A stretch of DNA of 64,000 nt, taken from the NCBI GenBank assembly GCA_016271365.2, contig JADMNL010000028.1, forward strand, positions 53,338,001-53,402,000, given 5' to 3'. Below, one piece after another: positions 1 through 10,279 of the stretch; position 1 is the stretch's first letter; the number at the start of each line of letters is the position of its first letter. Source of the DNA: Neoceratodus forsteri (Eukaryota > Chordata > Ceratodontiformes > Ceratodontidae). A program made the position numbers and the translations under genes. The notes under the pieces were generated by a model. The model did not search any database and was not told the DNA's origin. It worked only from the letters and a program-made list of their open reading frames with translations.

Positions 1-45
1 TCCATTAGAAGAAACAACATTACTAAGGTGAGTAATTTTTTCTTT
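1..45 (+). mobile_element. DIRS terminal repeat, outer end of an element lying to the left
   Basis: The first 45 bases match the outer terminus of the DIRS elements in this window: the CCATTAGAAGAAACAACATT block followed by GGTGAGTAATTTTTTCTT. The same block ends DIRS-D at 59,735-59,779 and lies inside the ICR of DIRS-A and DIRS-B. Only the extreme end is inside the window. It reads as the 3' end of a plus-strand copy. Confidence 0.8.
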
Positions 46-529
46 TAACCACAGTTTAATTCATTAGTCCACCCTTATTGATCAGGGGTCCCAGTTAATA
101 CCTCCAATCCCTTCCTTGGACCCTCCTGGTTTCTAGTGGCCCCCCCAACCACTGATCATGGCCCCAAAACATTTTATAACCCTGAAGTCTAGCAGATCCC
201 CCTCCCTATCCTGGATTCCTTAATCCACAAAGAAACAGCCAGCAGTCCACATACTTATCCCCCTCTATTCCCAGTATTCCCTGGTGTCTAGTGGACCTCC
301 CCATGTCTGATCCCTTATAAAAAAATAATCCCAATTCCCTGGTGTCTAGTGGACACCCCAACCCCCAGCCTGAAAGTTCTTCTGCCACCACCCCACTCCC
401 CTGCCCTTAGTGGGCCACCAGCACAGCCTCCTCTCTCTCTCCTCCACTACTAGTGGCCCACTGAACTGTCAGTGAATGACCATGGTTGTACAAGTAGGCA
501 CTCACTCATTAACAGTTCATTAAACTGTG
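46..529. repeat. Foldback-family arm with degenerate CTAGTGG minisatellite
   Basis: C-rich sequence with repeated CCTGGTGTCTAGTGG units (near 130, 275 and 340) separated by AT-rich spacers. The unit is the reverse complement of the roughly 70-bp unit in the foldback element at 32,650-32,945, and the stretch near 460-520 recalls its core. I read it as a diverged, partial relative. No coding sequence is seen. Confidence 0.45.
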
Positions 530-714
530 GCTAGAATAAATTCTGCAGTTTATTTGCAGCTTTCCGCAGTTTACAAAAAAAGTCAGTGGAACTCTGTGAA
601 AATCTATGGAAAATCACAGTTTCGCCAATGGCGAAAGTTCTGCAATTTCTGCAAAATGTCAGAAATTTCATGGAAGTTCTGCAAAAGTGGAATTCGCAAC
701 TTTTGCCCACCCCT
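530..714 (-). mobile_element. Short MITE-like repeat rich in GCAGAAATTTTGC motifs
   Basis: Read on the minus strand it begins GGGGTGGGCAAAAG and continues with repeated TTTGCAGAA/TTCTGCAGAA motifs. A second copy of the family lies at 60,267-60,624 and begins CAGAGATGGGCAAAG. This copy looks truncated at its left end, and DIRS-A abuts its terminus. No transposase is present, so it would be non-autonomous. Confidence 0.5.
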
Positions 715-935
715 AAGAAAAAATTACTCACCATAGTAATGTTGTTTCTTCTAATAGAGTCTTGTTGTATTCAGACATAATGCAGTTAGCACCAGCACTT
801 GAACTGCCCTGGATAGGAAAGAGTTAGCTCTATGCAGACGATAGAACGTTGGAGCTCGAGCTCAGTCTTCAAACCTGTCTGTGGTACTGCCCAGTGTAAC
901 CTTCAGATTCTTCGTAGCACACTAACTAACATGCT
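715..935 (-). repeat. DIRS-A 3' inverted terminal repeat
   Basis: Starts AAGAAAAAATTACTCACC. The part from about 740 on reads like the reverse complement of the other end (about 6,210-6,436), so the two ends are inverted copies. The outermost 62 bases (715-776) are complementary to 1,173-1,235 in the ICR with about three mismatches. Confidence 0.85.
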
Positions 936-1172
936 ATAGTATGGAAATTGTTCGATATAGCCATAGGGCAAAAGATTATTTTTGGGCCCAAAAGACTCAA
1001 GTCGAGAACCCAAGAAGGAAAGTTAAGGACAATATTAAGTATAAAACACCAGAAAACACAAAACAACATCCACCCCACCCTAGAGGGAGAGTACTAGGTA
1101 CATCCCTGAGGTGCAACACTGTACCAACCAGCCCACTTCCCAAAAAACAGGTTCTGAAAGGGGAGGCGGGGG

Positions 1173-1272
1173 GTCTGAATACAGCAAGACTCCATTAGAA
1201 GAAATAACATTACTATGGTGAGTAATTTTTTCTTCAAACAACATGAAGTCTTGCTGTATTCAGAGATAATGC
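1173..1272 (-). repeat. DIRS-A internal complementary region (ICR)
   Basis: The left half (1,173-1,235) is complementary to the left outer terminus 715-776. The right half (1,236-1,272) is complementary to the right outer terminus about 6,398-6,436, with about three mismatches each. The two halves abut in the order that would template joining of both ends. It also forms a local inverted repeat (TCTGAATACAGCAAGACT and its complement). This matches the DIRS-1 model in which the ICR serves to make a full-length circle. Confidence 0.85.
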
Positions 1273-1290
1273 AGACTACCAAGCAGTTCC

Positions 1291-2370
1291 CTATGGAGGG
1301 TGGAATGCAGAACTTACTTTGGGAAGAGGTTCTGCAGTGCCAAACCTAGCATCACTCCTAGCCTGGATGTCCAGGGAGTAATGCTTGGTAAAAGTATGTA
1401 CTGTTTTCCAGGTGGCTGCTTTACAGATCTCTAACAAAGGTATATCTCTGGCCGCAGCTAGAGAAGCAGCTGTACCCCTAGTCGAATGAGCCCTCAGGCC
1501 TGAAGGGGGCATTCTACCCAACTTGTCATAACAGAATTGTATACAAGAAAAAATCCACATGGCAATAGTTCTTTTAGTGGCAGGCTTACCTTTCCCCACT
1601 TCACCATAAGTAAGAAACAATTGAAGACAGTCATTTCTATGTGCTTTCTATGTGCTTTAGTATGCTCAATGTAGTAGCTAAGGGTCCTTAACATCCAGAC
1701 TGTGTAACCTCTTTCACCTGAAGAAGAATGATCAGTGAAAACACAGGGAGATACAGACTGGTTCAGATGAAAACTAATACCACTTTGGTCAAGAACCTCC
1801 TATTGGTTCTTAGGACCACTTTGTCCCTATGGAAGGAGATGAAGTCAGGTTCAACTGACAGAGCCTGTAACTCACTAATATGCCTGGCAGAAGTAATAGC
1901 GACCAGGAATACAGTTTTCAGGTCAAGTACTTCAATTTGGCCAAAGCCAGAGGTTCAAAGGGTGGCTGCATAAGCTGAGCTATGCAGACATTAAGATCCC
2001 ATGGTGGAGTGGGCTCCCTAAAGGGAGGGTTAATATGAACCAGGCCCTTGAAAAACTTTCTGAAAACAGGATGAGATGCCAGGGAAGAGCCCTTCCCTGC
2101 TGAGAGGAATGCAGAGACAGCTGCTAGATGAACCTTCAGAGTGGCAGGCCTAAGGCCTAGACCATTCAGATGAACTAGATGGTCTAAGGTTGTGGAAATG
2201 CCTGCAGAATCAGGCAGGATGCCTTTCTGAGAGCACCAAATATTGAACCTTTTCCATTTTGAGTTGTAAGTTTTTCTAGTGGAAGTTTTCCTGGAGACCT
2301 ACAGAATATCCAGAACTCCCTGAGACAGATGTAGTGCTGCATATTCTATCTCTTCAAGTGCCAGGGATTG
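1291..2370 (-). pseudogene. DIRS-A tyrosine recombinase (YR), frame-broken
   Basis: Site-specific recombinase that would integrate the circular DNA form of the element. The C-terminal part (1,620 down to 1,291) is open and carries the HxxR box in RAHSTRGTAAS (His45, Arg48 of that segment) and the nucleophile Tyr81 in KHYSLDI. The upstream Arg I region (SARxISEL) is recognisable near 1,860-1,910 in another frame. The N-terminal core-binding part follows to about 2,370. An 11-bp tandem duplication at about 1,637-1,660 (TCTATGTGCTT twice) shifts the frame just before the C-terminal segment. Relatives without it (DIRS-C) read through. Non-functional as it stands. Confidence 0.85.
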
Positions 2371-4256
2371 AGAGACTGGAGATTGGGGTACCAGAGCCAC
2401 CCCTTGGAGGAGTACAGGAGATTGTACATCCTGGGCAGAGACAGGGGACGTGATACTGACAAGGACAGCAGTAGAGGATACCAAGGATGTCTGGCCCAAT
2501 CTGGAGCCACCAGTATCACTGTGCAGGGTTGAGTCCTGATCTTGACCAGAACTCTGAACAGCAGAGGGAAGGGAGGGAAGGCATAGAGAAACCTGCCCTT
2601 CCAGTCCAAAATGAGAGCATCCTGGGGAACCGTCCCCAGGACTGGAGGTCTGCAACAAAACAGAGGAAGTTGATGATTGTCCGGTGCTGCAAAGAGATCT
2701 ATCTCTGGAGTGCCCCACCTGGAGAAGATGACCTTCAGTATGTGAGGCTCCAGGGACCATTCGTGATGTCTCTGTGAAATTCTGCTCATAGCATCTGCTA
2801 GTATGTTGTCCTTTCCTGGAAGGTGAACTGCTACCAGAGAAGTCTGAAGAGAATAGGCCAGAGACCACAGCTTCATGGCCTCTGTGCACAAGGCTGAGGA
2901 CCAAGTGCCTCCCTGTTTGTTGATGTACCACATTGTGGTGGTGTTGTCTGTTCTGACTTGGACCACCTTGCTCTTGACTGAATCCAAGAAGCTCTGCAGG
3001 GCTAGGAAAACTGCCCTGAGATCCAGGAGATTAATATGAAGGAGAGACTTTTGTGGAGACCAGACCCCTTGAGCTGTCAGGGCTCTCAGGTGGGCTCCCC
3101 ACCCTAGGAAAGAAGCATCCATAGTTAGAACTACTGATGGGACTTGAGGGAGAAATGGAACCCCTTGTCTGAGGTTGTCCTGGTCGAGCCACCACTGGAG
3201 AGCTTGGACCAGAGTCTGAGTCACTGGAATCAGTTTGGTAAGTGAATCCTTCTTTTGAGACCAAAAAGACCTTAGATGAAACTGAATATCCCTTATCTGG
3301 AACCTTGCTCCCCGCACCACTGCTGTGGAAGCTGCCATGTGGCCCAGGAGCTAGAGGAACTGTCTTGCTGGGTGGAAGACCTGAGGTCAAAAGGAGGAAG
3401 TGAGATCCACCAGGGCCTTCAACCTTGCCAGGGGAAGGAAGGCTTTTGCTTGTACAGTGTCCAACTCTATGCCTATAAAGGTGAGAAGCTGAACTGGTTC
3501 GAGGATAGACTTTGGAAGATTGAGAAGAAACCCCAGGGAGCTTAGTAGGTCCTGAGTAGTTTGAAGAGCTGACCTGACCTGTAAAGGTGACTGACCCAGT
3601 AAGTCATCCAGATACTGGAAGATGGTGATACCCTGTCTTCTGAGGTAAGCCACCACTACTGCAAGGCACTTTGTGAACACCCTTGGAGCTGATGTTAGAC
3701 CGAATGGCATAACTCTGAATTGGTAATGGCCCGAAGGCAACTCGAACCTGAGGTATTTTTTGTGGGAGCACCTGATAGGAATATGGAAGTAGGCATCCTT
3801 GAGGTCCAGAGATGCTAACCAATCCCCTGGCCTTAGAGAGTGAAGGATTATTCCCAGAGTTACCATTTTGAATTTGGGCTTTGAAATATGTTTGTTCAAA
3901 TACCTTAGGTCTAGGATGGGTTGCCACTCCCCTGTTTTCTTTGGGGTAAGGAAGTACCTGGAGTACAGTCCTTTTCCCTTGTGCTAAGTAGGAACCTTCT
4001 CTACAGCTCTGAGAGCCAGAAGAGAGGAAACCTCTGCTTCTAGGGCAATGGTTTCTGAGAGTGATGCAAGTGGAAAAGACTTGGTCTTCTTTATCAGAAA
4101 TATTTTGAAGCTGAGGGCCAGTCCATGGCTTACTACTTCCAGGACCCACTTGTCTGAGGTCACAGACTTCCAGGCCTGGAAGTAGTAAGCCAGCCTGCCT
4201 CCTACTGGAAATGGGGAGTAGACCCGGGTTGACACATCAGGGTGTCTGCTTGGCAT
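2346..4256 (-). pseudogene. DIRS-A pol: RT, RNase H and Dam-methyltransferase-like domain
   Basis: One reading frame runs from 4,256 to 2,346 and is broken only by stops at 3,984-3,986, 3,387-3,389 and 3,351-3,353. The reverse transcriptase shows LDLKDAYFHI (near 3,790), MPFGLTSAP, and the catalytic YLDD box at 3,603-3,614. RNase H follows with TMDAS (about 3,110), VRTDNTTTMWYINKQGG (about 2,950) and the last Asp in LADAMSR (about 2,795). The second acidic position reads LLDLRA here but LLELRA in DIRS-D. The methyltransferase-like domain then shows RWGTPEIDLFA, an Asn a few residues on, and AFPPF in the place of NPPY. No protease or DDE integrase is present. The start overlaps the gag end in another frame. 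Confidence 0.9.
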
Positions 4257-5881
4257 GAGCCTTAGACTGAGAAGAGGAGGAGGGAGCAGCTCTGCTCATC
4301 CCTCTCCTGCCCCTCCCTCTGAAGAACCCCCTCTGTGGGAAGGGAGAGGAGGCCTGGGCTTGGCAAAAAGGCCTTTGAAAGGGTCTGTCTCTGCCCCTAG
4401 ACTGCTGCTTGTGCAGAATGGCTTGCCTTTCTTTGGCCTGTGCACTCCTGTACGTGGTCCTGTATTCATCCATTTTCTTCATGTAAGCCTCTGTCTGCTC
4501 CCCAAACAGAGAGTTACCTACTACAGAAAAAGCCATAGCCTTAGTCTGGGTATCCTGTGAAATGCTAGTACATCTGAGCCAAGCATGTCTTCTGAGAGAC
4601 ACAGATGTAGCCATGACTCTAGATGCCACATCACTGGAGTCCACAGCAGCATGAAATTGCATTTTGATGCCTCAATTCCATCAGCAGCCACCTCCTCCAG
4701 CTCCTTGGCTAGCTGGGAGAGGCCTGCTTAGCCAGTTCAGAACCATATCCCATCTGGATTTCTGGTACCTGGCTGTGTAGGCCATATAAGTAGCCTGCCG
4801 GAGTCCCAAAGAGGATGCCAAATACTGTTTTTTGGCCATGGCATCCACTTTCCTGGAGTCATTATCTGGGGGGGTGTGTGAAGCCAAAGGAATGTTAGCC
4901 CTGTTACAGGCTGCAGCCTGCACTACACCAATATGGCTGCAATGACTATAAAGGAACTCTGCAGCTGAGCCTGATAACAAATACCTCCTGTCCATTCTCT
5001 TATCCAAAGGAGGTATCGAATTAGGGATTTGTAAAATTTTGTGCTTCTGTTTCCCCAAGGATTTATGAAGAGGGATAGACAGCCTTTTGGACTCTGGGAT
5101 GTCCATCATTTCCACAAAATCAGGCTTTTCATCCTCCTCTGCAGCTTCAACCAAGGGAAGCTGCAGAGTTTCTACCACCTTTTTGTAGAACAAAAAATGT
5201 GAAGGGGACTCAGAGAGCCTGGGAGGAGAGACATCTGAGGGCCTGTCTGGGGAGATGTCTGGTTCAATGGGCACATCCAGACCCCCTGGTCGTCGTCGTC
5301 GTCATCGTCATCATCATCATCATCATCATCATCATCACCGGGATAGTCTTCATCTCCCACTCCTCATAATAAGCGTCTGAATCATAATCTGGAGGAGATG
5401 GGTCCGACCGAACTGATCGCCTAACGGGTAGTACCGGTTCGGATGGAACCAGTCTAAGCGATTGAACAATGCTAATCGCTTTGGTTATTTCATCCACGGT
5501 TGGAGAGTGCGATACCAGATCTGAACCGGCAGACTTACGCTTCTTTTTTGATGGAACCAACCCCTCAGGGTCGGCTCTCCTTTTGCCCCAGGAGGTATTG
5601 CTTAAGTCAGCAGGCACCTCCTCAGGTTCAGCCGCAACCCAACCGGGCTGGCCATCTGGATCTATGGACTTCTTGGCCTCCCTTTCCTTCAGCCTACTCA
5701 GTCTTTTGTCTAGAATGGATTTAGGAAACTTTTTACAGATTTGGCAGTCTGACTTGAGGTAGTCAAACCCCAGACAATAAACACAGATGAGGTGGGGGTC
5801 AGCCTTAGTAAAGGCCTCCCCACACTCAGTACAGTGTTGAAACCCAGTGGGACCAGTTTTCTTCTTGGGTTTCTCAGACAT
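4237..5881 (-). pseudogene. DIRS-A gag-like protein, frameshifted
   Basis: Putative nucleocapsid-type protein of the DIRS element. The N-terminus MSEKPKKKTGPTGFQHC carries three CxxC pairs (numbered from the upstream TTG/Met position: Cys19/22, Cys35/38, Cys48/51, with His32 nearby), which looks like a zinc-binding module. Next come a basic K/R segment with KKKRKSAG, an acidic linker expanded to poly-Asp by a GAT tract (5,286-5,337), a conserved helical block ending DFVEMMDIPESKRLSIPLHKS, and a C-terminal R/G-rich tail (RGFFRGRGRRG). Indels near 5,270, 4,690 and 4,665 break the frame. The Met two codons upstream in DIRS-D is replaced by TTG here. Gag of DIRS-B, C' and D is homologous along the whole length. 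Confidence 0.8.
5286..5337 (-). repeat. (GAT)n microsatellite inside DIRS-A gag
   Basis: A run of about 17 trinucleotide units (GAC/GAT on the gag strand) encodes poly-Asp. The equivalent stretch in DIRS-D (near 50,235-50,265) is shorter and mixed, and in DIRS-B it is absent, so this is a private expansion. One adjacent gag frameshift lies at the tract edge. Confidence 0.9.
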
Positions 5882-6436
5882 GGCCAACCTAATTACCCTA
5901 TTGCAGCTTTTAAGCCAGGTAATACAATAACCGATCGGTTACAAACCGTGTCACGGGCTCTTTAAAAGTACCATCAAAAGGTCTGTTCTTTTGTAACTGA
6001 TCAGTACTGGAACACCACTCTAATGCCAGAAATAAAATTAAACAGAATGTAACAGGGTCGGTTCCAAACCGGACCAACTGGAAAGAAACCGAGGAAAAGA
6101 ACAATTTCCAGCTTTTTCACAGAAATAAAATACAGTCACTACCTGTACCATAGACAGAGGCTGGAAATCAAAAATAACAAAAAATGTAGTTTAAACTGAG
6201 CACTTTTACTTTTACCGAACCGAGCAGAGGAAATCTCCGGAGCGACTTCACTGTTAGGCGGAGTAAAGAATCTGACGGTTACACTGGGAAGCACCACAGA
6301 CAGAGGTTTGAAAACCGAGCTCAAGCTCAACATTCTATGCTTCTGCATAGAGTTAAGTCTTTCCTCTCTGGGGCAGTTCAAGTGCTGGGGCTAAGTGCAT
6401 TATGTCTGAATACAGCAAAACTTCATGTGTTTGAAG
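5882..6436 (-). promoter_or_regulatory. DIRS-A 5' inverted repeat and leader
   Basis: Region between the element's 5' end and gag. It contains the inverted terminal repeat, a block with CTTTACTCCGCC and CGGAGATTTCC (about 6,225-6,275) conserved in all subfamilies, several GGTTCGG/CCGAACC motifs, and the CCGTGTCACGGG motif at 5,946-5,957 (minus strand CCCGTGACACGG). The last lies about 65-80 bp before the gag start and recurs at the same place in DIRS-B, C' and, diverged, D. It presumably carries the promoter and replication signals; the role of each motif is unknown. Confidence 0.6.
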
Positions 6437-7371
6437 CACCGTGACTTCCCAGTCTGCCTCGTCTAATTGCCTATCCTCATACAAGGAAAGGACTTAAATC
6501 CTTCAGCTATGCTCTAACATCGTAGTCAGCATCACTGCTATGGATACTGGGAATCGCAAAATAACTCACACAACTAAAGGTATTATTAATTTTTCCCTTT
6601 CAACCTTGTCTTACAAAATCGTTTCTGTTCACCAAGTTACTCAACTCCTACTTCTTAACAGACATTGCTTGTGTTCGAATTTCAAAGATATCTTCCAGAA
6701 CATTTGACATGGAATCTGCACCGCCTAGCTGATTACTAATTCCACACCATCCAAACCGTCGTTTTCACTCCTGCACATCACCATTCCGCACTTCACTTAT
6801 TAGCACCCTTTCACCTAATACCTTAAGTCGGGTTAACCACTCTTCCAGCGGACTCTTCTGCCTCTTCTTCGAAATACCTTAGTTATCCATTGCTGTAGAG
6901 ACCATTACTGAGAATTGGCTCTCCTAAATTCTAACTGGCAACTCGTAGCAGTCAAGACAAATTCACCAACTCAGCCTTGCCTCCCACTCAATATTAACCA
7001 GCCGTAGCAATAAGATGCTATAACATCCTGCACTAATCGATCTCACTGTCATTCCTGCTTACAGACTCTCTATTACATCTGCCTCCAAGCTTCTTTCAGT
7101 ACTTCGGCATCAGATTATCTGTACACTTAACCAATCTATGCCACCACAGTGCAACTCCTAGACGATCACACCACAGATATAACCGTATTTACTTCAGGCA
7201 GTATACCAGGAGAGAATTTACCTATAAATTCAAAAATCTCATCACCAAAAAAGCCATTCATCCCTTATGCCAAATTTCCAATCAATTCTTATATACATCT
7301 AGCTACCATCTGGACAGCTCAGAAACTTTTCTTCTATTTATTAACTAATCACTGATGGCATTAGTCTCAGT
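6437..7371. other. Unassigned AT-rich sequence
   Basis: No open coding region, RNA gene or recognisable transposon domain seen. The style (C/T-rich on the plus strand, repeated CCTCAGG and TTCACT words) resembles the tandem block that follows, so this may be an older, more decayed part of the same repeat. Confidence 0.4.
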
Positions 7372-8205
7372 CACTCAATCTCTCCTCTACTCATTTTACT
7401 CTGGGATGCTTACTTAATAACTTATCACTCACTAATCGATTCCTTACCACCAGATTACTTTGAACATTAAACCTTTCATGAATTGGATCAATCACTCATA
7501 ATTTTACAAATACCACAGTGTACTGTCTGTTTTTTATCGATCAAGTTATGCTCTCCTGACTCATTACACCCCTACAATCCCTTTGGACATGCATCTTTCA
7601 TCACCTTGGAAATATGGACTACATTAGCCCTTCTTTATCTGGATCTGTTCTACACATAGGATTCTATCATCCCTATGGAAAAGATTTAAAGTCCATCCTC
7701 AGGGTCATAATTCAGTCTGTACTGTCCTCAGATCGAGAGTGAGCCATCATCTCCAGGGCACCCAAAGACTCACTTCTACTCTGTTCTACTTCATGGATGC
7801 TTCCTTAATGACTTCTCATTCATTACTGAATTCCTTGCTTCCAGACCATACCTTGACATTCATATCTTGCACAAGTTGGATCATTCACCAATGACTTCTT
7901 GGATCATTGCATTTCCACCATCCCCAGTTTAATACCTTATCGATCCAGTCATGCTCCCTCTGCTCAATACACCCTTGCAATTCTGTGGGATAAGCAACAT
8001 TCTTCACCTTGGAAAACTGGACTTCCTTTGCCCTCCTTAACCTGGATTTACTTTATACTTCAGATTCTATTGCTCACGCAGAAAAGACCTACTCTTCATC
8101 CTCAGGATCATTGTACAATCGCCACCATTTATGGATCAAGGATGGATCATCATCTCTCCAAGCAGCTCATCAACCTCAAATTAGCTGTGGTTCCTAAAAC
8201 CTAGA
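7372..8205. repeat. Degenerate tandem duplication, unit about 400 bp
   Basis: Two diverged copies in tandem, about 7,372-7,771 and 7,772-8,205. Matching landmarks: GGGATGCTTACTTAATAAC (about 7,403) with GGATGCTTCCTTAATGAC (about 7,796); TGAATTGGATCAATCACTC (about 7,480) with ACAAGTTGGATCATTCACC (about 7,872); ATCACCTTGGAAATATGGAC (about 7,600) with TTCACCTTGGAAAACTGGAC (about 8,000); CATCCTCAGGGTCAT with CATCCTCAGGATCAT. No function inferred. Confidence 0.6.
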
Positions 8206-8277
8206 TCCATCTTCATTTAGTATGCCCAGAGAACGGGCAGACCTATGGCCATGGGTTCTCAGAGGTTTCCTCCACCT

Positions 8278-8790
8278 GGGTGTTTTTCCTCTCCCGAGTT
8301 CCAGGGGGTCATAATCCCTGTGACTTGGAGGAGGTATATTTTTGGGCCTTCTATTCACTACAGATTACTGCCTATATACCTACTACTCAAGGGTGGGAAC
8401 AGAGTAAAGCCACAAAAAGTACTAGAAGTTACACTAGCACTATATACCCCATCTCTCCCTATTGCTTTTTCACAAATATTGAATGGGAGGGCTTGCCTGA
8501 GGTTCAATGTGGGGAATAGCTCCTCCCACAACCTCTATTTCAGCCTTCCACTAATGCACCTTCCTTGCTTAGGGAGTGTGTTTTGTCCACCACCACCACC
8601 ACCATCTCATCCTTCTCCTCTGGTGCTCTTCTCATCCTTGTTCATGGGCCTTATGTTCCCTACAAATTACTACTTACATACCTACTACTCAAGGGTGGGA
8701 ATAGAATAATGCCAAAAAAGTACTGCAAGTTACACAAGCACTATATACCCCATCTTTCCCTATTTCTATTCCACAAACATTGAACCATGT
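8278..8790. repeat. Tandem duplication with 302-bp period
   Basis: The segment with CCTACTACTCAAGGGTGGGA occurs at about 8,378-8,400 and again at about 8,680-8,700, followed in both copies by AAAAAGTACT, CACTATATACCCCATCT and a CACAAA(T/C)ATTGAA ending. A short (CCA)n run lies between them at 8,588-8,607. 8,791-9,068 after it shows nothing recognisable. Confidence 0.65.
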
Positions 8791-9825
8791 TGGAACCCTC
8801 GAGCAGACATGATGGCATACAGGCAGTAGAAACAGGTATCATATTTCTGAAAGCTTTGATGGTTTACCCAAGTGGATCCATCACCTGAAGAATCTCTAAG
8901 CTCCTGGCTCACTGGCACTGGCAAGCCAAACTCTTTTTTCTTTCCTGGGTTACCCTTCCCTCATGTCCCTGTCTGGTACTTGTCGGCTGCCCTATCTCTG
9001 GTATGGAGAAGCGTGTTGCTCCACCACCTAGTCCCTGGACCTTGGCCCAAATATTGAGGGGTACCAGGATTTTTTTTTTAATTGCAAAGTTTATAAAATT
9101 TTCCATATAGCTTTACAATAGGCTTTTTCAGCAATAAGATGTCATTTTCACTCTTTTTTTTTTGAAAAACCGTAACAAGATAGCTTGACTGATCATCCAA
9201 GATATAAGATCTACTAGTTCTTTGCCTCTATTAACATAAGATTGTGCAGTTCTAATAGAGGATTTTCAATTTCGATTTCTAGTTCTTTTAATTCTTTGTT
9301 GTTAGACGGATAGTAATGCATTTAGGAAAGGAATAGATACGGGGAGCAGGCATGAGTTTCTCCAAATTAAAAGAGGAAAGATGGAGAGGAAGAGGGAAAA
9401 GCTGGGGTCTGAAGGAGAGGGGCTAAGTTGAAAAAATGAGGGAAAGGAAGGAGGGGAGGTATTGTCTCTTTAGCTGTCTCCTGGCAAGGTATATATATTC
9501 TGGTATTGTAGTAGTGCAAGCGGTTATGGTACAAAGTCTTGGTAGTAATCTAGTTGGAAAAGTACCCATTTATGCAAGTTTTCATCAAATGTAGAGGTGT
9601 GGGCTTGCAATTTAGCTGACACTCATTCTAGGTTATATGCCTCATACACTGATTGTCTCCACTTTTCTTTTGAGGGTGGGGCTTTTTTTTGTAAACCATA
9701 ATCTGGTAATTACTTTTTTAGCTACTAATAGGAGGAGTGCCATCTGTCTATACATGTTTTTACTGATCTTAACTCCCCCAGAAGGAGTCACCATCAGTAC
9801 ATATGACTGGGCCAGAAGAAAAAAT

Positions 9826-10050
9826 TACTCACCTTAGTAATGTTGTTTCTTCTAATGGAGTCTTGCTATAATATGACAGTAGCAGTTTGTCCCACCACTA
9901 GAACTGCCCCGGAGGTGAAATGGTTAATACCATTCCAGAATGGAACTTTGAGCACGAGCTCTAAGAAGCAGCTCTTTCTGTGATATTTCATAACTGAACT
10001 GTCAGATCTTTACGAGCAAAACTCACTAAGGTCTGTGTGGAAGCTGTAAC
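9826..10050 (-). repeat. DIRS-B 3' inverted terminal repeat
   Basis: Begins AAGAAAAAATTACTCACC. About 200 bases are inverted copies of the right end (about 15,240-15,453), sharing GAACTGC(C/T)CCGGAGGTGAAA, CCATTCCAGAATGGAAC and GAGCTCTAAGAAGCAGC. The 3' spacer continues to the ICR and has the AAGACTCAAGTC motif near 10,109. Confidence 0.85.
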
Positions 10051-10279
10051 CTACAGTAGCCAAATGGCTACCTAAATATTAACAATCATTGCTGGTCCCA
10101 ACACCCAAGACTCAAGTCAGGGGACCAGAACTACTAATACAATTCTAACAACAGGATAATAAAACACACCCCCAAAACCCCAAAAGGTGGGAGAAATGCT
10201 AAAAGGGCATAAAAATAGTGCCCACACTAAATTGCCTGCACCCCACCCAAGTAGAGGTTCTGAGAGGGCAGGTTGGGGA

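Larger units (their letters stand above)
715..6436 (-). mobile_element. DIRS-A, full-length DIRS-type tyrosine-recombinase retrotransposon
   Basis: About 5.7 kb, minus strand. Order from its 5' end: 5' inverted repeat and leader, gag, pol (RT, RNase H, methyltransferase-like), tyrosine recombinase, ICR, 3' inverted repeat. It lacks LTRs and has no integrase or protease. The terminal inverted repeats (about 715-935 and 6,210-6,436) share the motif around the TTGAACTGC box and the AACTCTATGC segment. This is the layout of the DIRS1 group (Dictyostelium DIRS-1 and vertebrate relatives). Coding regions carry a few stops and frameshifts, so it is probably inactive, but it is one of the better-preserved copies here. 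Confidence 0.92.

Noticed and set aside
2299..2931. A 210-codon frame overlapping DIRS-A RNase H and methyltransferase-like region
   Set aside because: It is an alternative frame on the same strand within conserved pol and has no domain similarity; pol in the other frame explains the conservation.
5281..5340. Regular short repeats that could suggest an array such as CRISPR
   Set aside because: It is a simple trinucleotide run inside gag with no spacers; the whole window is eukaryotic.
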